The notes beneath the pieces are model-generated. The model was not told the DNA's origin. It worked only from the letters and a program-made list of their open reading frames with translations, and searched no databases. From the NCBI GenBank assembly GCA_028551475.1, contig CM052359.1, positions 13,021,583 through 13,085,582 of the forward strand: a DNA stretch of 64,000 bases, given 5' to 3'. Shown here one piece after another: positions 23,866-35,712 of this stretch; the stretch's first letter is position 1; each line of letters opens with the position of its first letter. The position numbers and the translations under genes were made by a program. Source of the stretch: Casuarina equisetifolia (Eukaryota > Streptophyta > Magnoliopsida > Fagales > Casuarinaceae).

Positions 23866-25302
23866 AAGTTAATCCTACATATAAGTCATCTAATAAAGTT
23901 ATGTTTGCTGATTCCACATGATTATATTAAGTCATGCCATTCAACCTCAATATAAACTTGGCACAATTCCTTATATATTTCTTTATAACAATAAAATGTT
24001 TGGAAAACATTGATATAAGAATTTATCGCAACTTAAGAAGACTTTTCCAATCCCATGTCATATTTTCTTTGATCTTAAAATGCATAATTGAAATTCTCTT
24101 GCATTTATTATTATAAATTCATATATTCTATAAAGATGAGCATGAATATTTAATGAGATTTAAAAGTGACCTCTTCAACAAAACTTTATTCTATACTTTA
24201 AGATCTAATAACTCAAGTTCTCATTTCTTTTTAAGTAAACAAATAACCTATCAAGCAATCTTATGAGTTTTATGATCTTTCGAATTACCTACTCATAAAA
24301 AGTGTTTAAGATCTATTTAAGATTTTTTGAGATTTATTTATATCAAGAGATGTTAAATTTTGTAGAGAGGACTCATACCCATCTCTTTATAAATTACATT
24401 TTAATTTTTTAATATTTCTTATGTGGAGACCTAACATGCCTCTCTCCTAAAGCATGACACAATACTTCTCCTAAGAATCTTTAGTCACAAGAACAAGAGC
24501 AGAAAATGGAACTTAAATTTTTAATGGATTCATTTGCAATGTGGAACCAGATTTCTATAAAAGTTCTATCTAAGAAATATAGAAAATTAAATTAATTTAT
24601 AAAGAGATGGGTACATTCATTTAATAGATTAAAATTTTTAATTTGATATAGTTTATTTTCCATAAAATTTAATAGAAGATCATCCTATGTTCAGTTAATA
24701 TCTTTTATGGGATCCAATGATAGAAATGGAATTTCGTTTTCGTCTTGGTTTCAGATGATCAAAATAGAAGGCGTGAAAAGCCCAAGACAGAACCAAGCAA
24801 AACCCGTTGATGACCACTTCATGTGCGGGCCTAGCGCACCGCCAGCAGCTTTAACCCCTTTCAATGCAAGCCCGGCATGCTTCAGAAAGAAAAAGGAAAG
24901 AACACACTGCAGAAAAAGGAGCTCGGAGGGATGAGACGAAGTGAGAAACACCATTAATGCCGAACGATCATGACGGGCGCCGACCGCCTCTCTTTAACCC
25001 ATGCTTCATTACCTTTAACCAAAACAAGCACTCTGGCGGGTGCTGTTCCAGCTCCAGGCGTCCATTTCTCCGACCCTCAGTGCTTTACAATTCCCTCTTT
25101 GTCTTTCTCTGACGGTGCTTCGTACTTTGGTTACCTCAGCCAAAGTTCAAAACTCTTCGACTTCACTCAAGTTCCAGCCTTTTCACACTCCAGTAATGAG
25201 CTCGGCTGAAATCTTTCTTGTTTTGGTCTGCACTGCCAAATCATGCGCTGTTTTATAAGGAAAGGCCTGCTCGTTACTGACACCAGACATTATGGGGAAC
25301 CT

Positions 25303-25393
25303 GCAAGAGATCAGATGTTGGTAAATGTAATACGCCAGTTGCAAGAGATCAGATGTTTGTAAATGTAATACGCCAGTTGCAAGAGATCAGATA
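25303..25393. repeat. 38-bp minisatellite, 2.4 copies
   Basis: GCAAGAGATCAGATG begins at 25303, 25341 and (partly) 25379, giving an exact 38-bp period with one mismatch between the first two units. Confidence 0.9.
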
Positions 25394-25956
25394 GCGGTGG
25401 AGTTCTACCGTCAAAGGCATGTTAAAAGTCTCCTCCTCCTTTGTATTAGACTATTTCATCTTTGGAACAGGGATCAAATCATCCAAATGCTAAATCCTGA
25501 TAACCTTGACTTCCTTTCTTTTCACTACTTAATGACAAACGTTAATGGAATGCGCGGAGGTGTTAGATTGTTATTGTTCTCTCCAGTAAGAAGCTAAGTT
25601 TTTCAAATATTTTCTACACTGCTTTTCTCTCATAACTAACATGCATTACATATTTTGTCATTGGAGTAATATATTTTATTTAATGCATAACGAAATATTG
25701 CCTCTTAAATCTATACTATAATACAATATTAAAAAAAACTAATTTCATCATGTAAACAAATTTGTAAAGGAATGAGATGTATTTTATCTTAAAATATTTT
25801 TGCAACCAATATTTGAGTAATATGAGATAATTTCGAAATTTTTTTAAGCATTTATCTTACATTGCTTAAACTTTCTATATAAAAAGTTTTAATCATTCTT
25901 ATAAATCGATTTTAAGGGGAAACAAAATTTCTAGCCGAACATTTGAGTCTAAATTT

Positions 25957-25995
25957 AAGAACTTAGCAGGAGAGAACGACGTCGACGAAGAGAAG
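25957..25995 (-). other. Short copy of zinc-finger gene coding sequence
   Basis: A 39-bp stretch matches 26938-26976, inside the downstream zinc-finger gene, at all but two positions. In the coding frame it gives SSSTSFSPAKFL against [12 protein letters not shown]. Flanking sequence does not match, so this is an isolated fragment of the gene about 1 kb downstream of it. Confidence 0.7.
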
Positions 25996-26636
25996 CAGAA
26001 TTCTCGAGAGCACGAAAGGAGTCTCCAGTGACCTTTAAGCCTTTGTGAAGTTCCCAAGATTAACAAGGAGAGAACAATTTTGTGCAAAGTGAGTAGAACC
26101 CAGTTGGGTGGGGATTATTCAAGTGTTCCTTGGGATTCGTTAATGAAAAGTTTTCTGCTGTCTTTCTTTGCCATTCCTGCCATATATGCAATTATGCAAT
26201 GCAGACATGAGTGCAGAGCTATACACCTATGGGCTTTAATTCAAAGGGAAGCATGTACATGGATAAATGTGCAAGATGGGTTTGCATTTCGGAGAGAACA
26301 ATCACGAAAAGGCATATCAAGTAAAACATATAGACTTTGACAGCAGCTGTGTGATAAATGAAAATGGTCAACAACTTCATGCTCACGTATCTGAGAGCCG
26401 AACGAATTACAGCGGTGAAGATTCAAGAACTAGCTCAAAATAATCCATCATAAAAGCTATACTATGCATCTGGTAGATTACACGAACAAATTAACCTACA
26501 AGACATCAAAAGAGAAACAGACTAGGCAGTCAGTAGAACAAGAGATGTTGCTGTAGTCCTGACTTCTTTCATCTCCACATCTGCAGTTTGCTTGCTGAAA
26601 TGGCAGGAAAATGACAAAGAGAATCGAAGATTGCAC

Positions 26637-27239
26637 CTAAGAATACCCAAGTCGAAGCTCCAAATCCAAATCTTCCTTTGGATCTTTTAGAAAACCTGTT
26701 TCTGAGTCGAGATTGACTGTATCTTCCTTCTCCAAAACCCTAGGCTCATCTTTCTGTTCAGTACTTTCTGATTCTCCAAACCCTAGAACACCTCTGATCC
26801 TCTTCTTACCCCTATCGTCCCTGTCCGGAGATCTCAAAGGATGGAGTTTAGGTAAATTCGTGGCCGCTTTCTTCCCTGTATCAGTAGAAGCCGACGACGG
26901 TGAAGACGAAGAAGGCAACGGTTGATGTGTATCCAGTAAGAACTTAGCAGGAGAGAACAACGTCGACGAAGAAAAGTTAGTGTTGGGTTTAGAATCAAGA
27001 TAAGGTTCATGGCAGTCACAAACGGCTAAAGTCATTGCCAGCAGTGCTCTATCCCTCCGATGGACATTCATATGACCCCCCAAAGCTTGAGCACAACTGA
27101 ACGCCCTGTTGCAGAAGGAGCATGCGTAGTACAGCTTTCCGGGCGGTGAAGTACCACTTGAGTGATCTCTTTCAAATCTGAACTTGTTTGAATCCCATTT
27201 TCCTTTCGCCATCCCACTGCTCAAGTGGGGTCTCTCCAT
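26637..27239 (-). CDS. Single C2H2 (QALGGH) zinc-finger repressor, intronless, 200 aa
   Basis: Same class as the gene at 18.9 kb: a nuclear transcription factor with one EPF-type finger. The finger is at residues 40-60 (Cys40, Cys43, His56, His60) in ACSFCNRAF...[10 protein letters not shown], followed by basic RRDRA. A Ser/Pro-rich middle and a basic patch ([11 protein letters not shown], possible nuclear localisation signal) follow. The C-terminus [11 protein letters not shown] is a strong EAR repression motif. Outside the finger and the EAR tail the two genes have diverged strongly, so they are old paralogues or independent members of the family. TAC1/RABBIT EARS-like is a fair class label; no orthologue is claimed. 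Confidence 0.88.
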   Translation of the reverse strand: MERPHLSSGMAKGKWDSNKFRFERDHSSGTSPPGKLYYACSFCNRAFSCAQALGGHMNVHRRDRALLAMTLAVCDCHEPYLDSKPNTNFSSSTLFSPAKFLLDTHQPLPSSSSPSSASTDTGKKAATNLPKLHPLRSPDRDDRGKKRIRGVLGFGESESTEQKDEPRVLEKEDTVNLDSETGFLKDPKEDLDLELRLGYS

Positions 27240-28730
27240 ATCACCAGTTGTTTAGAAGATCAAAGAGACAAAAGCAAATCTTAAACAGTTCCCATACAAC
27301 TAGATGGGAAAAGAAATGGACCCATCTTTCACGACCCCAAGTGTATGCGTGCGTCTGCGTTTGCGTGTGAGTGTGTGAGAGAAAGATAGGTCCAAGAAGA
27401 CTGATGAGAGAACCTTTTGTAATTGAAACTAGGCTCCAAATACTCCCAGTTTGAAAATAGTGTTTCTTGGGCTTTACAGCGGTGTAAGTGGCCACTGAAC
27501 CTGTAACTGCAGAGACCAAAACAAGTAGAATATTCGTAATATAGCTGTGGTATTAGAGCAAGTTGTAGAATCCGCGTAATAATTGTAGGTTCGACTCTTA
27601 CTGCCAATGGGTGAAGGAATTGTCAAGTGATCAACTGATGTATAAAGAAATTGAATTTGCACACGAGTCCTAAAAGTGGTTTGTCTTTAACTATCTTCAC
27701 TCAAGGAGGAACATAATGTAGTAACGTAGTTTGGCAGATTTGCTAACATTTTTCAACATCGCAATGACGAGATGTCAAATTACTTCAGATAACTTCGGGA
27801 GCCAAGAATGGAAAGAAAAGAGGTAAAACGATTCGGGAACTGCACGTCAGTGAATATATACAAAAGCATGACTGGGAAAACTCTCACTTAAGGAGGGTCT
27901 AACGATGTGGATAGTTTATCGTGTTTATTTATTTATTTATTTATTTATATTTTCTTGTGTTATTATTATTATATACAAATTTTTACAATATTTTGTAGAA
28001 ATTTTTATTTTACCCGATAAAAAATTGGACGGGGAGTTATTGTATCATTTGTCCCCTCTCTCTTCACTTCTCCATTGGTGTGTATTTAGTTGGTCCTACT
28101 CTATTCTTCTTCAACCATGATCGTCAAGAAAATGATGAAATTGATGATAAAAAAAAAAAAAAAACTTTGGAATTTTTTCTTCATAAGTTGTTATGATTTT
28201 ATGAAAGTAGATGAATGTGCATTCGTTAATTGTTAAAAATGGTATGATATAAGTTTTACGTTACTTAAGTCATTTTTAAGAATTATTTTTCTAAATAAGA
28301 AATATTAGCACTTGTTCAATACTTAAGTTCCTGTTCTTTGGCTGGGAATGGACTTGGGCTTCTGTTTGAGATAGCCCCGTCTTCGCCCATTAAGTTTAGT
28401 TTTACCAGTCTAAGGCCCTGGCCTGCCAACCACGAGGTTGGGGATGTGGCTACTTACCTGGAAAACGTTCATTTCAAATGATAATCTCATGAAAATTTGT
28501 ATTTTGATGTGAAAGGTTATTTTTCATAGCATCTCGCGCAGTTTTATCTCTTGTCGCAATGTTTTATAAAGAAAAGATATATATTTTATGTTAAAAATAA
28601 TTTTAAGAAAAAAAATTGAAATATCATTCTTTAGTAGATCTTTATTTTTTGTAATAAATATTTGAGTTTATTTATCTTAGTAAATTCTTTAATAAATCTC
28701 CACGGAGGGGAGTGGCGTTATGGGGATGGT
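27240..28730. other. Zinc-finger 5' flank and AT-rich spacer
   Basis: The first few hundred bases are the promoter and 5' UTR of the zinc-finger gene and include a TG/CG-rich imperfect repeat near 27345-27380. A TTTA tract occurs at about 27925-27950. No gene is recognised. Confidence 0.5.
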
Positions 28731-28880
28731 GGGAACAGCAACAGCCCGGTGGTTGAGAGGCTGGTGAGAAAGGAGTTTGTTGGGCGAGGATGGGTCGAGC
28801 TTTTGAGATTGGAAATGGATAATGCAGGAAAAGAAATAGAGGGGAAGTTGCTGGAAGAGCTCGTAGAAGAGGGTAAACAT
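28731..28880 (+). pseudogene. Fragment resembling the C-terminal end of a DUF4378 protein
   Basis: A 50-residue stretch reads SPVVERLVRKEFVGRGWVEL followed by an acidic amphipathic helix ending GKLLEELVEEG. This layout (basic helix, Gly-Trp-Val, then EIEG...LxEELVEE) recalls the C-terminal DUF4378 region of plant TRM/LONGIFOLIA-type proteins. There is no upstream exon nearby and the frame soon runs out, so it is at best an exon-sized relic. The assignment rests on motif memory only. Confidence 0.4.
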
Positions 28881-28889
28881 AATTTTGAA

Positions 28890-29260
28890 ATCCATAATTA
28901 GTTTTATAAATGAAAATGTGAAGATGAAATTTGAGCCGATTTCGATAATTTCAAGTAAAATTATGTGCGGTCAAATAAATTTAAGAAAACAATGAATTTA
29001 AACAAGTAAAAAGTTATATTATTTTCATAAGAAAAAACAATTGGCTAGTATATCATTTTCATTAATATTCGTATTTATCAAGTTGAAACTCTAATCTTGA
29101 CTTCCCTAAATAAAATAAGCAAAGGTGCATAATAATAGTGATAGAAAAAAAAAGAAAAAAGAAAAAAGAGAAAAGTAGGACTTATAAACTGACACATGGG
29201 TTCGAACCCAGATCCATTCATTTGGACTCGGGGGTGACCGTATCATTCAGATAGGGCTCA
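28890..29260. other. AT-rich spacer with A-rich tract
   Basis: Contains an A/G-rich stretch at about 29145-29175 and a 12-bp palindrome GGGTTCGAACCC near 29200. No gene seen. Confidence 0.5.
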
Positions 29261-29264
29261 CGCG

Positions 29265-30848
29265 GTGTCGTTTGGCCCAACGATTTGTCTGATCGGACTC
29301 ATCTTCTTAGTCTTAGGCAGCCCCAGCCAGAGCACAGCACGAAACATCGTAATTTCTCGAAATGGTAAATCATCTTCCTCTTTATTCAACGGTTTGTGTA
29401 AGGTTGGCAGAGTTGATGTTTTTACATTTGGGATCTTAATGAAAGGTTTGTGCCAAGTGGGCAACACAATGGTTTCATTTCCGTTGAACGAAGATATGGT
29501 GAGTGCTCGAAGTGTGAGACTGATGCAGTTTGTTATGGTGTTATCATTGATTGGCTTTGTAAGGATGGATCTATGAACAAGGTGAAAGAACTTTTCTTGG
29601 AAATGAAAAGCAGGAGAAGATCCCCAAATGTAGTTGTTTATACCACTATAATACATGGTTTATGTCGTAGGGGGCAGCTTGGAGGAGGTGCAGTGTTTGT
29701 TTCATGAGATGGTGGATGGGGATACCCGACCTAATACAGTGACATTCAATCTGTTGATAGATGTGCTATGCTGGATGGGAAAGATGAAAGAAGCAAATGA
29801 GCTATTAGAAATGGTGATTCAAAAAGGCGAAAATCCAAACATGTTTACCTACAACACATTGGTGAATGCGTTTTGCTTGGCCTGTAGACTCGATGTAGGG
29901 AGCTGTTTGATTATATGCTGAGTAAAAGGTATGAACCTAATTGTGTAAGCTTCATTGTGTTGTTTAATGGATATTGCAAGAATCAAAAAAAGAGGAAGCA
30001 ATGAATACTTTTGGGAAAATAATGGATTGTGGAGTTAGGCCAACGATTGTAATGTATAATGCACTATTGACTGGTCTTTATGAGGTAGGCAAGTTGGATG
30101 ATATGACGGAGCTATATGAACTTGATGTTGTGAGCTACAACATGTTGATCAATGCATGTTGCAAGAATAGGAAGATAGAGAAGGCTATGAATTGTTTTAG
30201 AAAATGATTTACAAGGGAGTCAAGCCAACAATAATTACCTATGGTGTGTTATTAACTGGTGTTTTTAATGCCGGCAAGGTTGAGGATGCACAAAGATTTA
30301 GTGAAATGCAAGTTTACAAGCTAATACCATATTCATGTACTTATAACATACTCTTGGATGGGCTTTGTTCTAGAAGCAATGGAACTGTTCAATACGCTAG
30401 AAAATGGTAAATTTGAACTAGACGATGAAGCATATAACTCCCTCACCGATGGATTATGTAAACCTGGAAAGCTTGAAGTTGCTTGGCAAATATATCACAA
30501 ATTGTCCTAGAAAGGCCTGTTGCCAACTTTCGTAACATGTACCATCATGATTAATGGTCTTTGTAACGAAAGAGATCTAGAAAAGACACGGCAAATGAGT
30601 TGTTTCTAGAAATGGAAACAAGATTTTGTACGCCTAATGTAGTCCCATATAACATGCTTATGCGTGGTTTCTATGAGAATAAAGAGTCAGAGAAAGTGGT
30701 TGAACTTCTTCACAAAATGGCAGCGAAAAATATGACACTAGATGACATTACATTGTCCATCACAACGGACTTACTTTGTAGCAATGAAAATTATTTTGAA
30801 CATTTGGATTTGCTATTGAAGTTTCCAGCCCCAAAGCATGGAAAATAA
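29265..30848 (+). pseudogene. PPR (P-class, Rf-like) pseudogene
   Basis: Pentatricopeptide proteins bind organellar RNA. At least nine PPR motifs can be followed (for example VDVFTFGILMKGLCQVG, PNVVVYTTIIHGLCRRG, RPNTVTFNLLIDVLCWMGK, PNMFTYNTLVNAFC, RPTIVMYNALLTGLYEVGK, KPTIITYGVLLTGVFNAGK, TYNILLDGLC, YNSLTDGLCKPGK, NVVPYNMLMRGF). They fall in different frames, with frameshifts near 29.5, 29.65, 29.9, 30.2 and 30.35 kb and an in-frame stop near 30510. The tandem 35-residue motifs and the GLC signature at motif ends are typical of P-class restorer-of-fertility-like PPRs. An intact gene would be intronless, as here. The many lesions make a functional product very unlikely. Confidence 0.85.
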
Positions 30849-30859
30849 GTTTTATTAGA

Positions 30860-31545
30860 AAGCTTACCTCCTTCTTAAAGTTTGTTTCTAAAAAAGATTG
30901 CAAATTTGATGTGGATGCATCTAATGTTCTGTCCAAGTCCTAAGCTAATGAAATGGCCTAAGTGTTGCTAGTTCTTATTTCAAAAATTAGGGTCACAATG
31001 TCCTCCATTGGATCCAAGTCCAGTTTGTTCAATCAACTTAGTTCAAGGATAAGGATATTGGTCCAAAGGGGTTATATCATAAAGTGTGGTTTTTGACAAG
31101 TATCTAAAGTGTTTACCTTAAGGAAAGTAAATTTGACAACATTTTGCTGCTAGTTGTTATTTCCAAAGGCCATATTTATTCTCTTAATTAGTTCCAAAGA
31201 ATAGATTTAGTACTTTGTAAGTTTTAAAAGGTCTTGTTGGCCACATTTATGGTTATTTTGTTTTGTTTACCTTAGCTATTTGTAAATAGAGACTATAAAC
31301 TTATTTGTAAATAAGTACCTTTGAGACAAAGAAAGACCCTTATATTGTTTTAGCCTTTACTAACTATCCTTTACTTTTTTGTCCTTTAATACTTGTACTT
31401 TCAAATTCTTGCCTTTACATTCTGCATTTAAATTTCCTTCCCATTTTACCTTTTTTGCACTTAAGATTTTGAGATTCTCTTCAATTATCTTGTCCCCATC
31501 TTGTTCTAAGCTTAGCTTACTCGATTGCCCATTACAAATCACACC
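30860..31545 (+). mobile_element. Probable gypsy LTR (5' LTR), decayed
   Basis: A non-coding AT-rich block directly precedes TTGGTATCTAGAGCC at about 31548, which resembles the plant tRNA-Met primer binding site (TGGTATCAGAGC). A gag reading follows. The left boundary is not clear and no matching 3' LTR was found in the window. A piece of about 50 bp (ACAATGTCCTCCATTGG region, near 31000) recurs inverted near 32570. Confidence 0.45.
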
Positions 31546-32395
31546 AATTGGTATCTAGAGCCTAGGTTGGTGAGTTGTTCTATTTCACCTCTCATTATCT
31601 ACATTTCTAGCCTCAACTAGAATTGCCACCATGTCTAAAAGTGGAGAATATTCTTCATGTTCATCTTCACCCATTCTATCATGGGAAGTTGCCCGTTTAA
31701 GGTACAATGGTGAGTTTGAGGAGTTAAAGGCTCATTTCCAAGAATTCATGATGAAAACAAAAGCCTACTTGTAAACAATGCTTACTATTATCTTAAACAA
31801 TCCAACCATTATACCAAACTACTTTAGCACCACCTTAAACGACCTAACCATTGCTCCAAACGACTATGTTATTGCCTCAAATGACCCAATTGCCATTCCA
31901 AACATCTTTACGACGGGGTGGCTGCCGTTTAGCATACCATTGAACCTAATGGCCTTCTCTTGCCTCACTACCATAATGCTCCTAAACTCATTTACATTGT
32001 CAAGGGTAAATTCATTGCTTATTTTTGTAAATTTTTTAAACTTAGGCCCAAAATTTAGAAGGCCAAAGGAGGATCATCAAGGATTACATATAGAATTTCT
32101 TGAATTTAATGGAGGCCTAAATCTAGATGACTTCCTTGATTAAGTTTGTGTTATTGAAAGAAGCTTTAAGTACAAAGACCATAGTAAAAAGAAAAAGTGC
32201 AAGATAGCCATTTTTATACTCAAAGATTATGCCTTCTTATGGTGGGATAACATAAGAAAGCATAGAGAAAGAGATACTTGGATTAAAGTTCAAATATAGG
32301 AGAAGCTCAAGAAACTAAAACTTGCCTTGCAACTTAAATATTATTGCCTTAACCTAGCCATTGCAGCTTGTATGACTGATTATGTGAAGAGATAA
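31546..32395 (+). mobile_element. Ty3/gypsy gag remnant
   Basis: Starting at ATG 31631 (MSKSGEYSSC...), a broken frame leads to LEFNGGLNLDDFLD, then ERSFKYKDHSKKKKCKIAI, YAFLWWDNIRKHRERDTWIK and LKLALQLKYY. These blocks are the conserved retrotransposon gag (capsid) region of Ty3/gypsy elements. Several in-frame stops show that it is dead. Confidence 0.75.
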
Positions 32396-32603
32396 GTAGT
32401 TTCAACCAATCAACAAGTATGGAAGCTATATTAACATAACTCCCATTATCAATGTTCATAGAACATACTTGGCCTCTAATGATACATCTTGTTTGAGGGA
32501 TGTTTTTCCTTTGTTCATCCTGAGAAGCAAGCTTAAAATAAAAAGACCAAGTTGATTGGGCTTGGACCCAATGGAGGACATTGTGACCTAAATTCTTTGA
32601 CAT
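32349..32603 (-). mobile_element. Gypsy protease-region fragment, inverted
   Basis: The minus strand encodes TRCIIRGQVCSMNIDNGSYVNIAS, which matches the aspartic-protease-like region of gypsy polyproteins (IDxGSxxNVAS). It is opposite in orientation to the adjacent gag and includes a short inverted match to the nearby LTR, so the element has been rearranged. Confidence 0.6.
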
Positions 32604-32604
32604 A

Positions 32605-34868
32605 GGAACTTGCTACCTTTGGGCCTTGGATGGAACATTGGACATGTCCACATCAATGATGGGCCATGACATCTTTGATAGTGCAAAATTTGTACAATTT
32701 TAAAGCTATCATCACTTTTTTGGAGGCATACTAACCATTTTGGAAGACTAGATAGTAATTTAGGAATTGGACCATGGTTGTTCCTTGGTGATTGCAATGA
32801 GGTTTCCAAGGAATTAGAAATCCTAAAATAGAATGAGGACGAAGATTATTAGTTAAGTGTAGATAAATGAAGAAAAGCAATAATGGAAGCTAGGAAAGCA
32901 TACAAAAATTTATGGATGCCAGATGGTGTTTAAAATCTATTTATATGTACAAAATGAAATGGTGTTTGTACAATTATACAAAATAACAAAGAAAGCTAAT
33001 AAATAGATTAAACCTAAATATATTTACATAAGCCTATAACATCAATATCTTGATACTTATTATCTTTGTACTTGTTGATTATTTCTCCACTGGTAAATGG
33101 CTTAGACAGTGGGACCCATTATCTCCATACCTATTGATGGTTTCTATGGAGGCATTATCAAGTTGCTTAGTGGACTTTATAGCTATAGCAAGGTTTTGAT
33201 ATCATTGGAGATGCAAGGAGGTATTACATATCTTAGCTTTGGAAATGACTTATTTTATTTAATAGAGGTGACAAAAACTCTATTCAAGCCCTAAAAGTAG
33301 GGTTTTAAGAGTTTCAATCAATGTTTGGACTTCAACCTAAATCCAATGAAAAGTAGTGCCTATATTTGTAATATCACCTTAGAGGTGAAAACCTTTATCA
33401 TAATGTAGGGATACCCCATTAGAGAACTTCTTACAAAGTATCTAGGAGTTCCTTTGTCATAAAAAAAAATTAAAGAATCAAGAATTGTAAATCCTTGGTA
33501 GAGAGGATCCTTGCTAAAATACAACACTAAACTAAGCAATTACAATATGTTAGATGAGTTTAGCTCATAAAGACGATCTTGTTTTGAATGCAAACCTATT
33601 AGACATCCTTTTTCATACTTCTTAGCAAAATATCAAAGCAAATGGACCAGGTGATGGGAAGATTTTCATGGATAGGCCTGGAATTGATGACGCATAATGC
33701 CAAAGTGGTTAGGGGCCAAGTATGTGTTAGCAAATCCAAAGGTAGTTTAGAAATTTTAAAGTTAAAGGATTGGAATATAATTGCATAAATGAAGCATATT
33801 TGAAACTTAATGACCTCTAAGTCTTTATGGGCGTCATGCATGAACTCTTATCTTGCAAAAAATGGATATTTTTGGAGTGTATAAACAAGAAATGACACTT
33901 GGACATGGAAAAAGATTCTTAAGATTTGGCCTTTGGTTGCACACTAAATGAGGTGGATAGTTAGAAATGGAAAATCAATCTCACTTTAAGATTACTATTA
34001 GCTACTTGAAGGACCACTTGTTGGTGAAGTTAGAGAGCAAGTCATTCTTTCTTCAGGAATTAGTGATAATGTCTTATTAGGAGTGGTATTTACCTACTAA
34101 CATGATATGTTCATGGCTTATGCTTATAGGAAACATCAACACCATTCCAATTCAACATGGAGAAGATAAGCTTATGTAGATTGTGGTAGTGGATGGTGAA
34201 TACTTAATCAATTCAACATGGAAACCTCTCATTCCCTAAGGACCTAGAGTTAATTGGTTTGGAATTGTGTAGTTAAAGCATGCAATCCCTTAAAACACTC
34301 AATGATAGTATAGTTAGCTATCCAAAATTAACTAGCCACAAAGGATAGACTCTACCTTTTTAGAGATCAAAGAGGTAAAAGTTGTTGTTGCTTGTGTAAT
34401 CCTTCTAATGAATCGATCACATCTTTTTTCAGATTGCTCTTACTCTATTACTATTTGGGTACAATTGGAAACTCTACTTGATGTAACTCCATCACTTTTA
34501 TCTTGGCAATCAGGGATTGGGTGGCTTCTCCATCGAAAGGAAAAAACTTTAAGGCATATTTGGTTAAATTTGTGTTTGCATAATTTATTTATGCTATTTG
34601 GAATGAAAGGAATGATAGAATATCTAGAAATAATATACATTTTGAATGTCTAACTCTTGAAGCTATCAAAAAGCAAGTAAGGGGCCAATTTTGTTGTGTT
34701 ACAAAGATCCCTAAAATTACTAAAAATGTGTTTCTTTAGTTAGAGGCTTGAGGAGAGCATCTTTGATATGATGTAATGTTATGTAAGGTCTTTCTATAAG
34801 GCTATGCCCTTAATCATCTTGTATTGATGTATTATATATAAAATTTTTTGTTTAGCCAAAAAAAAAAA
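32605..34868 (+). mobile_element. LINE (L1-type) remnant with poly(A) tail
   Basis: Conserved blocks appear in order on the plus strand. An endonuclease piece lies at about 32640-32830 (GPWLFLGDCNEV). Reverse transcriptase follows at about 33100-33460 (QWDPLSPYL, then MEALSS, LEMTYF, SIQALK, LQPNPMKSSAYICN, KYLGVPLS). A zinc-binding RVT domain lies at about 34390-34620 (CCLCNPS...HLFSDCSYSITIW and WLLHRKEKTLRHIWLNLCLHN). It ends in an A11 run at 34858-34868. Multiple stops and frameshifts are present. The 5' part is missing, as is usual for LINEs. It abuts copia sequence immediately after the tail. Confidence 0.82.
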
Positions 34869-35712
34869 GAGCTCAATACTCCTTCTAGTTATTTATGCCA
34901 ATTATATTCTCCAAACTTAGATAATAAATGTTGAAAACTTTGAAAATACTGATCATCTCTAAAGCATCATATTCTTTAACAAAAAATTGCAATCTAACCC
35001 ACAAATGCTCAATTTGGATAGAGAGACATAGATATGCACTTAACAAATCCTAATCTATCATGCCAACAACTTATTCCATTTGGTTTTCATCAATAGTATC
35101 TAAAATCAAACTAAAATTACAAAAAGAGAAAATCACACCTTGAAATACATTTGGTTTTCTAATTCAATTGCATTCATTATTTCGATCCATTATATTCGGT
35201 ACTAATCTTCTAGGTCTATAATCTAGGATACCACTTGTTGGGAATTTAAGTGGCTTGAATACCAATTATTGTTGAAATTCAAGAAGGTTGCATAACCCAT
35301 ATAAAGATTAAACACATAATTATAAGAACACACACACCTCTAAACACAACACATTTAACATGTTTGGACCAACATAATGCCTTATATTCCTTTTATTCTC
35401 TTTTCATTAGATTTTCTTATACTTTTCCTCTCATCAAACATGTATCTGATGAATTTTATTTTATAAATTAGAATCCATTAGAAGGATTCTCTCCAACTAT
35501 TAGTGTCCATGGAGACTTTCTTCATTTCTTCATTAGGTTTCTTTATATATTTCTATTTATAGACAAACACCAAAAGAATCTTAGTTGGATATTGCTAGGA
35601 AAATCTACTACAAGATAATAATGCCTAGTTTATACAATTACATAAAAATTCATGATTATAATAAGATATTACAATTATACATTTTAACATAATTGTTTCA
35701 CCAATCCTAACA
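34869..35712 (-). mobile_element. Copia-type remnant: LTR (35236-35712) plus start of internal region
   Basis: 35236-35712 begins TGTTGGGA and ends TCCTAACA, near-perfect LTR inverted ends. Just outside, on the minus strand, lies AGTGGTATCC, a decayed primer binding site, so the element runs leftward. 34869-35230 on the minus strand looks like gag-type internal sequence with stops. The LINE poly(A) ends exactly at 34868, so the LINE probably truncated or invaded this element. Confidence 0.5.

Larger units (their letters stand above)
19841..26636. other. Large gene-poor interval between the two zinc-finger genes
   Basis: Mostly AT-rich DNA (notably 22900-24700) with no recognisable complete gene. 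It includes a (TA)n tract at about 21430-21460, a MITE-like element near 23.8 kb, a 38-bp minisatellite at 25.3 kb and a short copy of zinc-finger coding sequence at 25.96 kb, all listed separately. Confidence 0.55.

Noticed and set aside
24970..25258. Overlapping plus-strand frames rich in Ser, Leu and Thr
   Set aside because: No domain, no signal peptide and two competing frames; composition explained by pyrimidine-rich DNA.
27545..27605. TGGTATTAGAGCAAG, like a retroelement primer binding site, followed by GGTTCGACTC
   Set aside because: No LTR end or gag-like frame is adjacent; probably a chance match or a very old relic.
29190..29220. GGGTTCGAACCC palindrome resembling a tRNA T-arm
   Set aside because: No acceptor, D- or anticodon-arm partners could be found at the right distance on either strand.
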